Source of the DNA: Chitinophaga arvensicola
Lineage (GTDB): Bacteria > Bacteroidota > Bacteroidia > Chitinophagales > Chitinophagaceae
Direction of reading: 5' to 3'
NCBI RefSeq assembly: GCF_900110835.1
Contig: NZ_FOJG01000001.1
Location: 496,001-560,000, forward strand
Length of the DNA stretch: 64,000 nucleotides
Shown piece after piece: positions 1 to 8,700 of this stretch; within the stretch, counting starts at the first letter, position 1; the number at the start of each line of letters is the position of its first letter. The notes under the pieces were generated by a model that ran no database searches, was not told the origin of the DNA, and saw only the letters and a list, made by a program, of their open reading frames with translations. Made by a program: the position numbers and the translations under genes.

Positions 1-2
1 TG

Positions 3-1154
3 GAGTCTATCCGTTACGAAGATTTTTCTATACGGTTCAGCGCCGACAATAAACTGGGCAAAAGCTTCAGTATGCTCAATCACCAGTTCAACGAAGTACT
101 GGAGGCCTTCCGGCAAACACGCGCAGAAAAAGAAGCCAACCTGAAATACATCGACACGATTGTACAACATATCAGCATCGGGGTACTGTCTTTCGATACA
201 GAAGGGAAAATTGAGCTGATCAATCCTGCAGCCTTCCGGCTGATGGGTATTTACCGCCTGCGTAATATCCACGAGCTGAAAACCGTACACCCCGGACTGG
301 CAGAACTGTTGATGGAATTATCTTCCGGGAATAAAACCCTGTATGCCACCAGGCAGGAACAACAGCTGTCGATCCATGCCGCTACAGTTCGCTTGCAGGG
401 GCGGCTCATCAAACTGATTTCTATCCAGAATATTCACTCAGAACTCCAGAAAAAAGAACTGGAAGCTTGGCAGAACCTGACGAAAATACTCCGCCACGAA
501 ATCATGAATTCCGTGACCCCGATTGTATCACTGATCGGTACCATGCAGGAAATCGTGGACATGGATATTGCTCCCGGAGCCCAGCACCAGGAAGGTATCA
601 GCGACCTGCGCGAAGCCCTGCAAACCGTGGAAAGTCGTAGTAAAGGCATCATGAACTTTGTAAATGCCTACCGCGATTACACCACCCTCCCACAACCACA
701 ATTCACCAGCGTTAATGTAAGATCGCTGGTTACTTCTGTTGGCAGCCTCTTCCAGGCCGATATGAAACAGGCAGGCATCCAGTTTACCCTGGAAACAGAT
801 GCCGAAAACATGGAGATCCACGCCGATATATCACAACTCCAGATGGTATTGATCAACCTGGTGAAAAATGCCATGGATGCGCTGGAGCAAACACAACATG
901 CCGCCATTAGTATAAAGCTGTATCTCAACAACATACAACAGATCTGCATAGAAGTAACGGACAATGGCCCGGGTATCGATCACGATGCGATGAACAAAAT
1001 CTTTATTCCCTTTTTCACCACCAAGAAGAAAGGCTCTGGTATTGGTCTGAGCTTGTCACAACAGATCATACAAATGCATGGCGGCCAACTCAAGGTAATG
1101 AGCCCGGGCGTTAACGGCAACGGTACTACGTTTTATATTTTGCTGAATACCTGA
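3..1154 (+). CDS. Sensor histidine kinase, NtrY-like (5' end outside window)
   Basis: This is the C-terminal part of a two-component sensor kinase that autophosphorylates on histidine and passes the phosphate to a response regulator. The frame is open from the first full codon of the window, so the true start and probably the membrane sensor lie upstream. Counting from the first Met (position 72), a PAS-like region spans about residues 22-120, the phospho-acceptor His is residue 142 in LRHEIMNSV, and the ATPase domain follows with an N box (NLVKNAMDAL), a G1 box (DNGPGI) and a late G box (GSGIGLSL). Order and motifs fit NtrY-type kinases. The ligand cannot be told, and no response regulator lies in the visible part. 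Confidence 0.9.
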   Translation, partial: ESIRYEDFSIRFSADNKLGKSFSMLNHQFNEVLEAFRQTRAEKEANLKYIDTIVQHISIGVLSFDTEGKIELINPAAFRLMGIYRLRNIHELKTVHPGLAELLMELSSGNKTLYATRQEQQLSIHAATVRLQGRLIKLISIQNIHSELQKKELEAWQNLTKILRHEIMNSVTPIVSLIGTMQEIVDMDIAPGAQHQEGISDLREALQTVESRSKGIMNFVNAYRDYTTLPQPQFTSVNVRSLVTSVGSLFQADMKQAGIQFTLETDAENMEIHADISQLQMVLINLVKNAMDALEQTQHAAISIKLYLNNIQQICIEVTDNGPGIDHDAMNKIFIPFFTTKKKGSGIGLSLSQQIIQMHGGQLKVMSPGVNGNGTTFYILLNT

Positions 1155-1192
1155 CAGAATATTTGTAAATTGATAATATAATCCCTTTCCGT

Positions 1193-1867
1193 ATGCTTCG
1201 TTTAATGGGCCTTATCATTTACTTTATTGTATTACTGGCCGATATCCTCCTGATAGCCATTGGTAAAGAAAACTACCGGTTCTGTACCAAGCCGCTGCTC
1301 ATGATTCTACTGGCAGTTTATGTATTGTATGCCAATGTAAAAATGCCGGTCACCTTTCGCGCATTTCTGCTCCTGGCCTTGTTTTTTTCCTCCTTCGGAG
1401 ATGACCTCCTGCTGTTCGACAGCCTCTTCCTTCCCGGACTGGGCAGCTTTTTCATAGCACATATCATGTACAGCATCTTTTTCCTGAAAATCAGGTACAG
1501 CAACCTGCCCGTACCCAACTGCCGGTATGTTTACATTTTTCTCAACGCTGCGGCGGTGATTGCCTTCATCATGTTTTTGCTGCCTTACCTGGGTAGTTTA
1601 GCCATGCCCGTTATACTGTATGCGATCGTTATTTCTATTATGCTGCAAAGCGCTATCCACGCCTTTCATTTCGAACGGCAACCCGCCGGATGGTATTGCG
1701 TTATTGGCGCCCTGCTGTTCATCATTTCCGATGGCCTCATTGCCACCGGAAAATTTTACCATCCGCTGCCCGGTGGCGACATCCTGGTGATGCTCACCTA
1801 CGGTTTTGCACAATGGGCGCTGGTAGTGGGAAGCACCGCGTATTTCCGGGTAAAAATTAGCCGGTAA
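1193..1867 (+). CDS. Lysoplasmalogenase-like YhhN family membrane protein
   Basis: This 224-residue, strongly hydrophobic protein has about seven or eight membrane segments. It matches the YhhN/TMEM86 family, whose characterised members hydrolyse the vinyl-ether bond of lysoplasmalogens in the membrane. The family-like signature is in the N-terminal half: FFSSFGDDLLLF followed by a glycine-rich turn and FFIAHIMYSIFF, giving the conserved Asp pair and His. Length is normal for the family. It starts 38 bases after the kinase and ends 19 bases before nadB, so the three may be co-transcribed without being functionally linked. The family call is fairly safe; the enzymatic activity is inferred, since many bacterial members are untested. 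Confidence 0.75.
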   Translation: MLRLMGLIIYFIVLLADILLIAIGKENYRFCTKPLLMILLAVYVLYANVKMPVTFRAFLLLALFFSSFGDDLLLFDSLFLPGLGSFFIAHIMYSIFFLKIRYSNLPVPNCRYVYIFLNAAAVIAFIMFLLPYLGSLAMPVILYAIVISIMLQSAIHAFHFERQPAGWYCVIGALLFIISDGLIATGKFYHPLPGGDILVMLTYGFAQWALVVGSTAYFRVKISR

Positions 1868-1886
1868 TTCTTACTTTTGTCTAACT

Positions 1887-3485
1887 ATGCAGCAAACAGA
1901 CTTTCTTGTCATCGGTTCAGGAATTGCAGGGCTCACTTACGCGCTCAAGGTATCACAACAATGCCCGGATAAAAAGATTACCATCATCACCAAAAGCCGG
2001 GAAGATGAAACCAATACCAAATATGCCCAGGGTGGTGTAGCAGTAGTAAATGACCTGGAGAACGACAGCTTCGAAAAACATATAGAAGATACACTCATTG
2101 CCGGCGACGGACTCTGTAACGAGCAGATAGTAAAAATTGTAGTCACCGAAGGGCCGGAAAGAGTCAACGAAATAATAGAATGGGGCGCCAACTTCGATAA
2201 AAATGAAGATGGTGATTTTTCCCTCGGCCGTGAAGGCGGACACTCCGTTTTCAGAGTCATTCATCACAAAGATATTACCGGCAAAGAAATAGAACGTGCC
2301 CTCCTGGAAGCCATTCACCGCCGCCCTAATATAGAACTGGTCACCCACTGCTTTGTAGTAGACCTTATCACCCAGCATCACCTGGGTTACCTGGTCACCA
2401 AATCCACGCCCGATATAGAATGCTTTGGCGTATACGTACTCAATCTCAGCACCAATAAAATAGAAAAGATCCTTTCCAAAATCACCCTGCTGGCTACCGG
2501 CGGAAATGGACAGGTATACCGCAGTACTACTAATCCCAATATCGCTACCGGCGATGGCGTGGCCATGGTGTACCGTGCAAAAGGCCGTATCGAAAACATG
2601 GAGTTCATCCAGTTTCACCCTACTGCCTTGTATCAGCCAGGTGTAAGCCCTTCCTTCCTTATTACAGAGGCAGTAAGAGGAGATGGTGGTATTCTGAGGA
2701 ATATCCACGGAGAGGACTTCATGCATAAATATGATCCACGCCTTTCGCTGGCGCCCCGTGATATTGTTGCCCGCGCCATCGATAGCGAAATGAAGATCAC
2801 CGGTACGGAACATGTGTACCTGGATTGCCGCCACATGGACCTGGAGAAATTTATCCATCATTTCCCCAATATCTATGAAACCTGTAAAGCAGCCGGTATA
2901 GATGTAGCTACCCAAATGATTCCCGTAACTCCAGCAGCACATTACAGCTGTGGTGGTATCAAAACCAATGAATGGGGACTCACCTCTGTCCGTAACCTGT
3001 ATGCCTGCGGCGAATGCGCCAGCACAGGCCTTCACGGTGCTAACCGGCTTGCCTCCAACTCCCTGCTGGAAGCCATGGTATTTGCACACCGCTGCTTTAT
3101 GGACGCCACCAGCAAAATCGATTCGCTGGAATTCAGGGACAATGTACCCGACTGGGATGCCACCGGAACTTCCGTTCCCAAAGAAATGATCCTCATTACG
3201 CAAAGTCTGAAAGAACTGAAACAGATCATGAGTGATTATGTGGGTATCGTAAGAACCGATGTACGTTTACAACGTGCCTTACGCCGCCTGGATATTTTAC
3301 ATGAAGAAACAGAAAGTCTTTACGAAAAAACCATGGTGTCGCCCCAGTTGTGTGAACTGCGCAACCTCATTACCACAGGATACCTGATCGTAAAAGGCGC
3401 GGCCTTCCGCAAAGAAAGCAGGGGACTTCATTTCAATACCGATTATCCGTTTAAGAGCGAGCTTATTCAAAACATCGTCTTGTAA
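1887..3485 (+). CDS. nadB: L-aspartate oxidase
   Basis: NadB oxidises L-aspartate to iminoaspartate, the first step of de novo NAD synthesis in the cytoplasm, using FAD. The 532-residue protein opens with a dinucleotide-binding motif (VIGSGIAGLTYALKV). It has the flavoprotein-family segments GGVAVV, HSVFRVIHHKDITG and FIQFHPTAL, and the late CGECASTGLHGANRLASNSL block that separates L-aspartate oxidase and succinate dehydrogenase flavoproteins from other oxidoreductases. The C-terminal helical domain is complete. nadA and nadC are not next to it. Length and motif order are typical, so the call is secure. A TACTTTTG element eight bases before the start could be a promoter with a very short leader. 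Confidence 0.95.
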   Translation: MQQTDFLVIGSGIAGLTYALKVSQQCPDKKITIITKSREDETNTKYAQGGVAVVNDLENDSFEKHIEDTLIAGDGLCNEQIVKIVVTEGPERVNEIIEWGANFDKNEDGDFSLGREGGHSVFRVIHHKDITGKEIERALLEAIHRRPNIELVTHCFVVDLITQHHLGYLVTKSTPDIECFGVYVLNLSTNKIEKILSKITLLATGGNGQVYRSTTNPNIATGDGVAMVYRAKGRIENMEFIQFHPTALYQPGVSPSFLITEAVRGDGGILRNIHGEDFMHKYDPRLSLAPRDIVARAIDSEMKITGTEHVYLDCRHMDLEKFIHHFPNIYETCKAAGIDVATQMIPVTPAAHYSCGGIKTNEWGLTSVRNLYACGECASTGLHGANRLASNSLLEAMVFAHRCFMDATSKIDSLEFRDNVPDWDATGTSVPKEMILITQSLKELKQIMSDYVGIVRTDVRLQRALRRLDILHEETESLYEKTMVSPQLCELRNLITTGYLIVKGAAFRKESRGLHFNTDYPFKSELIQNIVL

Positions 3486-3513
3486 GGTAAACGGCTGTCT
3501 TTCATTACCTTTG
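3480..3513 (+). promoter_or_regulatory. Bacteroidota-type promoter of the acyltransferase gene
   Basis: A TTG at 3480-3482 and TACCTTTG at 3506-3513 are separated by 23 bases, fitting the -33 TTG / -7 TAnnTTTG promoter of this phylum. The first element overlaps the nadB stop codon. The acyltransferase start is 25 bases further on, which suggests independent transcription from nadB. Confidence 0.5.
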
Positions 3514-3538
3514 CGTTGGATTTACAACAATCAGGAAT

Positions 3539-4405
3539 ATGTATTATCTGCTGCTTGCTTTTTGTTATAGCCTTTCCATATTGCCGTTTCCGGTACTATA
3601 CTTCATCAGCGATCTGCTGTATGTGCTGGTATACTACGTGATCGGGTACCGCAGGAAAGTAGTGATGGAGAACCTCGCCCAGGCCTTTCCGGATAAGTCG
3701 AAGGAAGAACTGACCGTTATCGCTAAAAAATATTATCACAATCTTACCGATATGATGGTGGAAACCATCAAACTGCTCACCATGAGTAAAGCACAGCTGC
3801 AAAAGCGCTTCCAGTGCGATCTCACAGTGCTGCATGAATTATATGCACAGGGAAAAAGCTGCCAGCTGCACCTGGGCCATAATTTCAACTGGGAATGGGC
3901 AAACCTGTTTTGTATGCAGGGCGTTCAGTTTCCTTTCCTGGTGGTATACATGCCGCTCACCAGCAAGCCGGCCGACCGGATGTTCCGGCACTTCCGGGAG
4001 AAATTCGGCACCATCCTCATTCCTGCCAATGATATGGGCAACAGCATGCGTGCATGGGCCAATAAACAATATTTAATTGCACTGGTAGCGGACCAGAATC
4101 CCGGAAACCCGCGCAGTTGCTACTGGTACCCGTTCCTGAACAAAATGACGCCTTTTTACAAAGGCCCGGAAATGGGCGCTAAAAGAAGCAATATTCCGGT
4201 GGTATTTGTGGACATCCGCAAAGTAAAAAGAGGTTATTATCATGCTTCGCTGAAACTTGCTTTTGAAAATCCACAGCAGGAAGCAGATGGTGTGATTACC
4301 GAAGCCTTTGTCAATTACCTGGAGAAAAATATTTACGAACAACCCGAAGTGTGGGTGTGGAGCCACCGGCGCTGGAAGCATGAATATAAAGGGAATAGTA
4401 AATAG
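3539..4405 (+). CDS. Lipid A biosynthesis acyltransferase (LpxL/HtrB family)
   Basis: Family members transfer a secondary acyl chain onto lipid A precursors at the inner face of the cytoplasmic membrane. The 288-residue protein has an N-terminal hydrophobic anchor (about residues 1-35). It then has the family H-x4-E catalytic motif in GHNFNWEWA (about residue 113) and the downstream VADQNPGNP segment that lines the active site. It is only slightly shorter than the enterobacterial enzymes. It lies between nadB and a convergent lipoprotein gene and has its own promoter-like element. Which acyl chain or position it uses cannot be read from sequence, so no LpxL/LpxM distinction is made. Confidence 0.88.
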   Translation: MYYLLLAFCYSLSILPFPVLYFISDLLYVLVYYVIGYRRKVVMENLAQAFPDKSKEELTVIAKKYYHNLTDMMVETIKLLTMSKAQLQKRFQCDLTVLHELYAQGKSCQLHLGHNFNWEWANLFCMQGVQFPFLVVYMPLTSKPADRMFRHFREKFGTILIPANDMGNSMRAWANKQYLIALVADQNPGNPRSCYWYPFLNKMTPFYKGPEMGAKRSNIPVVFVDIRKVKRGYYHASLKLAFENPQQEADGVITEAFVNYLEKNIYEQPEVWVWSHRRWKHEYKGNSK

Positions 4406-4524
4406 TTTTCCGGGAGATGTGTAACACATTATCTTCAACAACGCCTCACACTATGGTCGTTTAGTACCGGTATTTTTTCCGGGAGATATATACCTTTTTA
4501 TCGCCTCTATACTTCATTCCAGGC

Positions 4525-5013
4525 TCATTTTATCTGGATATTATTCGTCACTTTCTTTGTACCGGATTGCTGTGCGAGTTGCACAATTTTGCGCAGTTGT
4601 TTCCGCTTCGCCGTTCCGTCCAGTGTAACTTCTCCCGCCGAAATAGTAACCGTGATATTATTAAAGCCGTTGGCAGCGTAAACAGAATCCAGTGATTTTT
4701 TGAGGAGCTCGTCGGGGTTGGGGACTGCGGGCGCTGGCGCCGCTATTACAGGCGCTTTTACCGTAATGCTATCCTGGACAGCCCTCACTCCTTTCAGGTC
4801 TTTCAGCGCGTCTTCGGCGGCAGATTTGGCCACTTCATCACTCACTTCTCCGGTGAGTATCACCACACCATTTTTCACATCCGCAGTAATACCGGGAATA
4901 AGACTCAGCTTTTCATTCACTTCTTTTTTCAACTCCGTATCGGAAGGTCTGCAGGCAAACAACAATGTGCTCATAAAGATCAATGAGGCGATTGCCAGGG
5001 TTTTTGTAGTCAT
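4525..5013 (-). CDS. BON-domain lipoprotein
   Basis: This is a predicted lipoprotein of 162 residues. The start is placed at 5013 because that Met begins a signal peptide ending in a lipobox-like LLFAC. The frame stays open further upstream but would run into the terminator hairpin of the preceding gene. Two BON modules follow: DTELKKEVNEKLSLIPG to ITVKAP, and DELLKKSLDSVYAANG to the C-terminus. They are joined by an Ala/Pro linker. BON domains are thought to bind phospholipid or peptidoglycan surfaces and occur in osmotic-stress proteins such as OsmY. The location is inferred to be periplasmic and membrane-anchored. The precise role is unknown. Confidence 0.85.
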   Translation of the reverse strand: MTTKTLAIASLIFMSTLLFACRPSDTELKKEVNEKLSLIPGITADVKNGVVILTGEVSDEVAKSAAEDALKDLKGVRAVQDSITVKAPVIAAPAPAVPNPDELLKKSLDSVYAANGFNNITVTISAGEVTLDGTAKRKQLRKIVQLAQQSGTKKVTNNIQIK

Positions 5014-5082
5014 GCCCGAACAATTTTGTAGGAAGAAGTTAACAAATACGCGGGGAACGGCCAAAAGATATGACATGAAAAA

Positions 5083-5126
5083 CGGGAGTGATAAGAAGAG
5101 GAAGGTTCCTCTTTTCATCACTCCCG
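5083..5126 (-). terminator. Terminator after the MBL/rhodanese gene
   Basis: A long hairpin has outer arms CGGGAGTGAT / ATCACTCCCG and inner arms AAGAGGAA / TTCCTCTT, with short internal loops. On the reverse strand it is followed by TTTTTC. It lies 20 bases after the stop of the metallo-beta-lactamase/rhodanese gene. Confidence 0.85.
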
Positions 5127-5145
5127 CTTATAAAAACAGTTATAA

Positions 5146-6549
5146 TTAGTTCAGTACGGTCTTTTCCTGTACTACGGTTAAACCTTTCTGGTCTTTCATT
5201 TTAGCGAAGCCACCGTCTACATTGCGCAGGTTGTGGATACCTTCTCTTTTCATGATAGAGCAGGCAATGATACTGCGGTAACCACCCTGACAGTGTACGT
5301 ACAGGTTATGATTATCTTCCAGGTCGGCTAATTTTCCGGGATCCATCATATCACCCAGGGTGATGTTGAGGGCGTTTTTAATATGCCCATCAGCATACTC
5401 CATCTGTTTGCGTACATCGATGATCACCAGGTTGGGATCATGTGGTACATCCATGGCCAGTTCATCTGCTTCTACAGTGATGATCATATCGATTGCTTCA
5501 CCGGAAGCCTGCCATGCAGGGTAGCCGCCATTCAGATAACCAACTACGTTGTCGAAACCAACGCGGGCCATTCTTACTACGGTTTCTTCTTCTTTGCCGA
5601 TCGGAGTTACCAGGATAATATCCTGATCAAAAGGCAGAAGACTGCCGGCCCATTCTGCAAAGCGTCCTTCCAGACCAATGCTGATTGCTCCTGGTACGAA
5701 TCCGTCGCCAAATTCAGTAGCAGGGCGGGTATCGAGGATCAATGCACCTGCTTTACCTTTTGCTTTGAATTCAGCAGGAGTAAGCGGTTGCATCGCCTTT
5801 TCCATCACCGCTTTCAGGGCATCGTAGCCTTCCTTGTTTATTTTCGCGTTGATCGGGAAATAAGAAGGAGGTGTAGTCAGACCGCTGGTTACTTCTTCAA
5901 TGAATTTATCTTTATCCGTAGCGAGTAAAGCGTAGTTGGTGGCTTTTTCTTCACCGATGGTGCTGAAGGTGTTCGGACCTAGGTTTTTACCACAGGCAGA
6001 GCCGGGGCCGTGCGCAGGGTATACCAGCACTGAATCGGGTAATGTTTTAATGCGGGTGTTGAGAGAGTCGAACAGGTAGCCTGCTAACTCTTCTTTAGTC
6101 ATGTCTCCGCTGAAAAGATCCGGGCGGCCTACATCTCCCACGAATAAGGTATCTCCCGTAAAAACGGCATAAGGTTGTTCTTTCTCATCGAGCAGCAGGT
6201 AGCAGGATGATTCCAGGGTGTGACCAGGTGTGTGCAGTACTTTTATAGATACTGCTCCGATCTGGAATACTTCATTGTCTTTCGCGATGTAAGATTCGAA
6301 GTTGGTGTGAGCGTCCGGGCCATAAACGATTTTGGCGCCGGTTACTGCTTCCAGCTCAACGTGTCCGGAAACAAAGTCGGCGTGGAAATGTGTTTCAAAA
6401 ATGTATTTAATGGTGGCGTTGCGTTCTTTTGCCAGTTCCAGGTATACCTCGATATCACGTAACGGGTCAATCACTACCGCGATCCCGTCAGATTCTATGA
6501 AGTATGCCGCTTCCGACAAACAGCTGGTGTACAATTGCTTTACGAACAT
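5146..6549 (-). CDS. MBL-fold hydrolase with two rhodanese domains (persulfide dioxygenase-like)
   Basis: The 467-residue protein joins an ETHE1/CstB-like metallo-beta-lactamase domain (residues 1 to about 250) to two rhodanese domains. Family members oxidise glutathione or related persulfides and move sulfane sulfur in sulfide detoxification. Metal-ligand motifs are ETHFHADFVSGH, HTPGHTLESS, FTGDTLFVGDVGRPDL and YPAHGPGSACG. The residue after the Asp of the first motif is Phe rather than the usual His. Rhodanese 1 (from LILDTRPATEF) has no cysteine where the active loop should be (LVTPIGKEEE). Rhodanese 2 keeps it (VHCQGGYRS). It is preceded by an ArsR regulator on the same strand, but a terminator lies between them. 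Sulfur chemistry is a family inference. Confidence 0.85.
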   Translation of the reverse strand: MFVKQLYTSCLSEAAYFIESDGIAVVIDPLRDIEVYLELAKERNATIKYIFETHFHADFVSGHVELEAVTGAKIVYGPDAHTNFESYIAKDNEVFQIGAVSIKVLHTPGHTLESSCYLLLDEKEQPYAVFTGDTLFVGDVGRPDLFSGDMTKEELAGYLFDSLNTRIKTLPDSVLVYPAHGPGSACGKNLGPNTFSTIGEEKATNYALLATDKDKFIEEVTSGLTTPPSYFPINAKINKEGYDALKAVMEKAMQPLTPAEFKAKGKAGALILDTRPATEFGDGFVPGAISIGLEGRFAEWAGSLLPFDQDIILVTPIGKEEETVVRMARVGFDNVVGYLNGGYPAWQASGEAIDMIITVEADELAMDVPHDPNLVIIDVRKQMEYADGHIKNALNITLGDMMDPGKLADLEDNHNLYVHCQGGYRSIIACSIMKREGIHNLRNVDGGFAKMKDQKGLTVVQEKTVLN

Positions 6550-6617
6550 GGTTTTTGATTTTTACAAATTTACAACTTCTGTAGCTGTACACTTATGGAT
6601 AAAATCTATACCAAAAT

Positions 6618-6645
6618 AAAAAAGTAGCCGTATGGCTACTTTTTT
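6618..6645 (-). terminator. Bidirectional-looking terminator between arsR-like and MBL genes
   Basis: A perfect 12-base inverted repeat, AAAAAAGTAGCC / GGCTACTTTTTT, surrounds a GTAT loop. It is 36 bases after the ArsR stop and upstream of the MBL/rhodanese start, so the two genes probably do not share one full-length transcript. Confidence 0.85.
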
Positions 6646-6681
6646 ATATAATACTTTCCGTAGTGATACGGATCAATGCTT

Positions 6682-7041
6682 TTAACCAACAAGTTCTTCC
6701 ACAAACTTAGCCACTTCAGCAATACGTTGCTTGTTGATGGTGTAGTGAATAAACTTACCATCTCTTTCTGTAATTACAATGCCAGCACGCCTTAAAATGG
6801 CGAGATGTTGCGATGCTACCGATTGTTCCAGACGCAATTTCACATAAATCTCTGTCACGGTCATTTTCTTGTGATCTTCCAGCAGCTTAATCATCTGCTG
6901 GCGCAGCTTATGGTTGATAGCACGTAAAACCATAGCAGCTTTCTTTACGGCAATGTAATCCAATTTGATCTGGTCTTTTTCATTGGTACCTCTAGAAATA
7001 ATAAGAGTATTAGAAGAGGTAGTTAATAATGTTTTTTCCAT
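6682..7041 (-). CDS. ArsR/SmtB family transcriptional regulator
   Basis: This is a winged-helix regulator of 119 residues. The recognition part is typical of the family: LRAINHKLRQQMIKLLEDHKK, MTVTEIYVKL, LEQSVASQHLAILRRAGIV, and the wing ERDGKFIHYTIN. Members usually repress nearby operons and let go on metal or oxidant binding. This one contains no cysteine at all, so the classical thiol metal site and the dithiol switch of sulfide-sensing BigR/SqrR regulators are both missing. It may sense through other residues or act constitutively. Its neighbour is a persulfide dioxygenase-like gene, making sulfur metabolism a plausible but unproven target. Confidence 0.88.
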   Translation of the reverse strand: MEKTLLTTSSNTLIISRGTNEKDQIKLDYIAVKKAAMVLRAINHKLRQQMIKLLEDHKKMTVTEIYVKLRLEQSVASQHLAILRRAGIVITERDGKFIHYTINKQRIAEVAKFVEELVG

Positions 7042-7254
7042 CGCATAATAGTTTTAAAAAAATGATGAAATGAAAGGGATCAACGGACAGTACTCGCAAA
7101 TAGTTAGACAACAATTGCGGTAATCGATTTATACAAAAATATAATATCTATCACAATAAAAAAAATTTCCATACCTTAATTTATCATATATATGCCCCGG
7201 ATACTTGCAAATTAGATGTAATTTGACTCTTCTATGACAAAACTTGGATATATG

Positions 7255-7932
7255 TCAGGGCTTTTGAGGAGAATAAAAAGGCTTGAGGTAAAATGGGCTG
7301 AAATAAGCGAGGTCAACAAACTGTTTTTTATCAAAGGCATCCGCAGAAAGTGGCGCCATATGCGCAGCATTTATCACATATTCAGCAAAAATAGCATTTT
7401 TATGTGAAGATACCATCAGTTGCCATTTGGGGCTGCCATCCCCAAAAAAGTAAATTTTATGTGCGTCTAACTGAACGTCAAGAGAAGTTGGCTCTAAGAT
7501 CATTGCCTGTGGCGGCATTACCTCGTTTAAACCAGCATCATACAAGCCCATAAACACTTCCTGACGACGTGCATCCAGCATCGGGCAATACAATGCAGTC
7601 GCATCTTTCACGGTGGCCACTAAACCCTGCGCCATCATCTTCAACGTGGAAATGGCCAGCAGTGGCTTATCCCACGCATAACACAATCCTTTGGCAGTAG
7701 CCACACCCACCCGTAACCCTGTATAGGAGCCCGGTCCGGCGCTTACTGCCACTGCATCCAGTTGTGAAGGCGTTATAGCTTGCTCCTTCAATATCTGCTG
7801 TACAAACAGCGTCATGGTAGCCGCATGATCCTGTTGTTTTTCATTTACGAGTGTCTGCAACACTTGCCCATCGCGGGAAAGGCTCACTGAGCCGGTAGTA
7901 GTTGCCGTATCTATATTCAGTATAAGTGCCAT
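7255..7932 (-). CDS. tsaB: tRNA t6A biosynthesis protein TsaB
   Basis: TsaB is the non-catalytic ASKHA-fold partner of TsaD in the complex that makes N6-threonylcarbamoyladenosine at position 37 of ANN-decoding tRNAs. The 225-residue protein has the N-terminal phosphate-like motif ILNIDTATTTGSVSLSRDG and the family hallmark AVSAGPGSYTGLRVGVATAKG (about residues 63-83). The C-terminus is shorter and more divergent, as usual in TsaB. It starts three bases after the stop of the 3-hydroxyacyl-CoA dehydrogenase-like gene, so the two form an operon. TsaD, TsaC and TsaE are elsewhere. Confidence 0.92.
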   Translation of the reverse strand: MALILNIDTATTTGSVSLSRDGQVLQTLVNEKQQDHAATMTLFVQQILKEQAITPSQLDAVAVSAGPGSYTGLRVGVATAKGLCYAWDKPLLAISTLKMMAQGLVATVKDATALYCPMLDARRQEVFMGLYDAGLNEVMPPQAMILEPTSLDVQLDAHKIYFFGDGSPKWQLMVSSHKNAIFAEYVINAAHMAPLSADAFDKKQFVDLAYFSPFYLKPFYSPQKP

Positions 7933-7935
7933 AAG

Positions 7936-8601
7936 TTAAATCGCTTCGTAGGCTGTTTGTAAAGAAGAAGCCACCTCATAACGGTCGTCGCCGGTGGCAT
8001 CGTGTACTGCCTTTAAAACTTCGTACACATGCTTGATACCGATGCGCTCACTCCATTCAAAAGGACCATAAGGATAATTAGTGCCCAGCCGCATCGAAGT
8101 ATCAATATCCTCCGGAGAAGCAGTGCCTTCCTGCGCCGTAAGATACGCTTCATTGATGATCATACAAATCACACGCGGAGTGACTAACCCCGTAGCATCC
8201 GCTACCAGTAAGTATTCCCAGCCCAGTTGATACATCACGGTATCCAGTGTTTCTTTTTGTCCTTCATCCAGCACCGTCACTTCCAACACAGGCCTGTTCA
8301 CCATACCCGGCAGAAAATTACAACCCATAATATTGAATCCCTGCTCAAAAGCATATTGCCCGATGATCTCGGTGAGAGATGTTTTCACAATCCCCGCCAA
8401 CACCGGGATACCCGGATTTTTTGCATACACCAGGGCATGCTCCGGCCGGTCGTCGAAAATAAGATCCAGCACCAGGTCAAATGCTTTGAGCGACAAAACC
8501 TCCTCCAGGCTTGTCTTCCATTGTACATCGTGATGCTTCGCCATTCCCTTCTCCTGCAATTCATCAAAGCGCTGTGCATCTGCTATTACCAGGATATTCA
8601 T
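7936..8601 (-). CDS. 3-hydroxyacyl-CoA dehydrogenase C-terminal-domain protein
   Basis: The C-terminal half of this 221-residue protein is a clear 3HCDH helical domain (GLVTPRVICMIINEAYLTAQ, then EDIDTSMRLGTNYPYGPFEW). In full enzymes that domain dimerises and packs on the NAD-binding domain. The N-terminal half is short and lacks a GxGxxG motif, though its order still resembles a reduced Rossmann domain ending in GCNFLPGMVNRPVLEV. It is therefore probably not a conventional beta-oxidation dehydrogenase. It is the first gene of a two-gene unit with tsaB. A binding or scaffold role is possible, but function is unknown. Confidence 0.7.
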   Translation of the reverse strand: MNILVIADAQRFDELQEKGMAKHHDVQWKTSLEEVLSLKAFDLVLDLIFDDRPEHALVYAKNPGIPVLAGIVKTSLTEIIGQYAFEQGFNIMGCNFLPGMVNRPVLEVTVLDEGQKETLDTVMYQLGWEYLLVADATGLVTPRVICMIINEAYLTAQEGTASPEDIDTSMRLGTNYPYGPFEWSERIGIKHVYEVLKAVHDATGDDRYEVASSLQTAYEAI

Positions 8602-8700
8602 GCGTTAAATTTCGGCAAACCTAATAAAGAATCATTAATTATAACACATCTGCCTCCACAGACATTTGTACGTTCTCAATTATTATTTACTTTCGTTTTC

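Noticed and set aside
1953..3203. Long reverse-strand open frame opposite nadB (over 400 codons)
   Set aside because: It lies wholly inside nadB, whose motifs and length are complete, and its translation resembles no family and is rich in aromatic and Gly runs, as expected for antisense to a coding region.
5014..5121. Longer start for the BON lipoprotein
   Set aside because: The extension runs into the terminator hairpin of the upstream gene, and the shorter start begins a proper lipoprotein signal.
8227..8700. Forward open frame upstream of RidA
   Set aside because: It overlaps the divergent 3HCDH-like gene, and RidA homology begins exactly at the Met at 8701.
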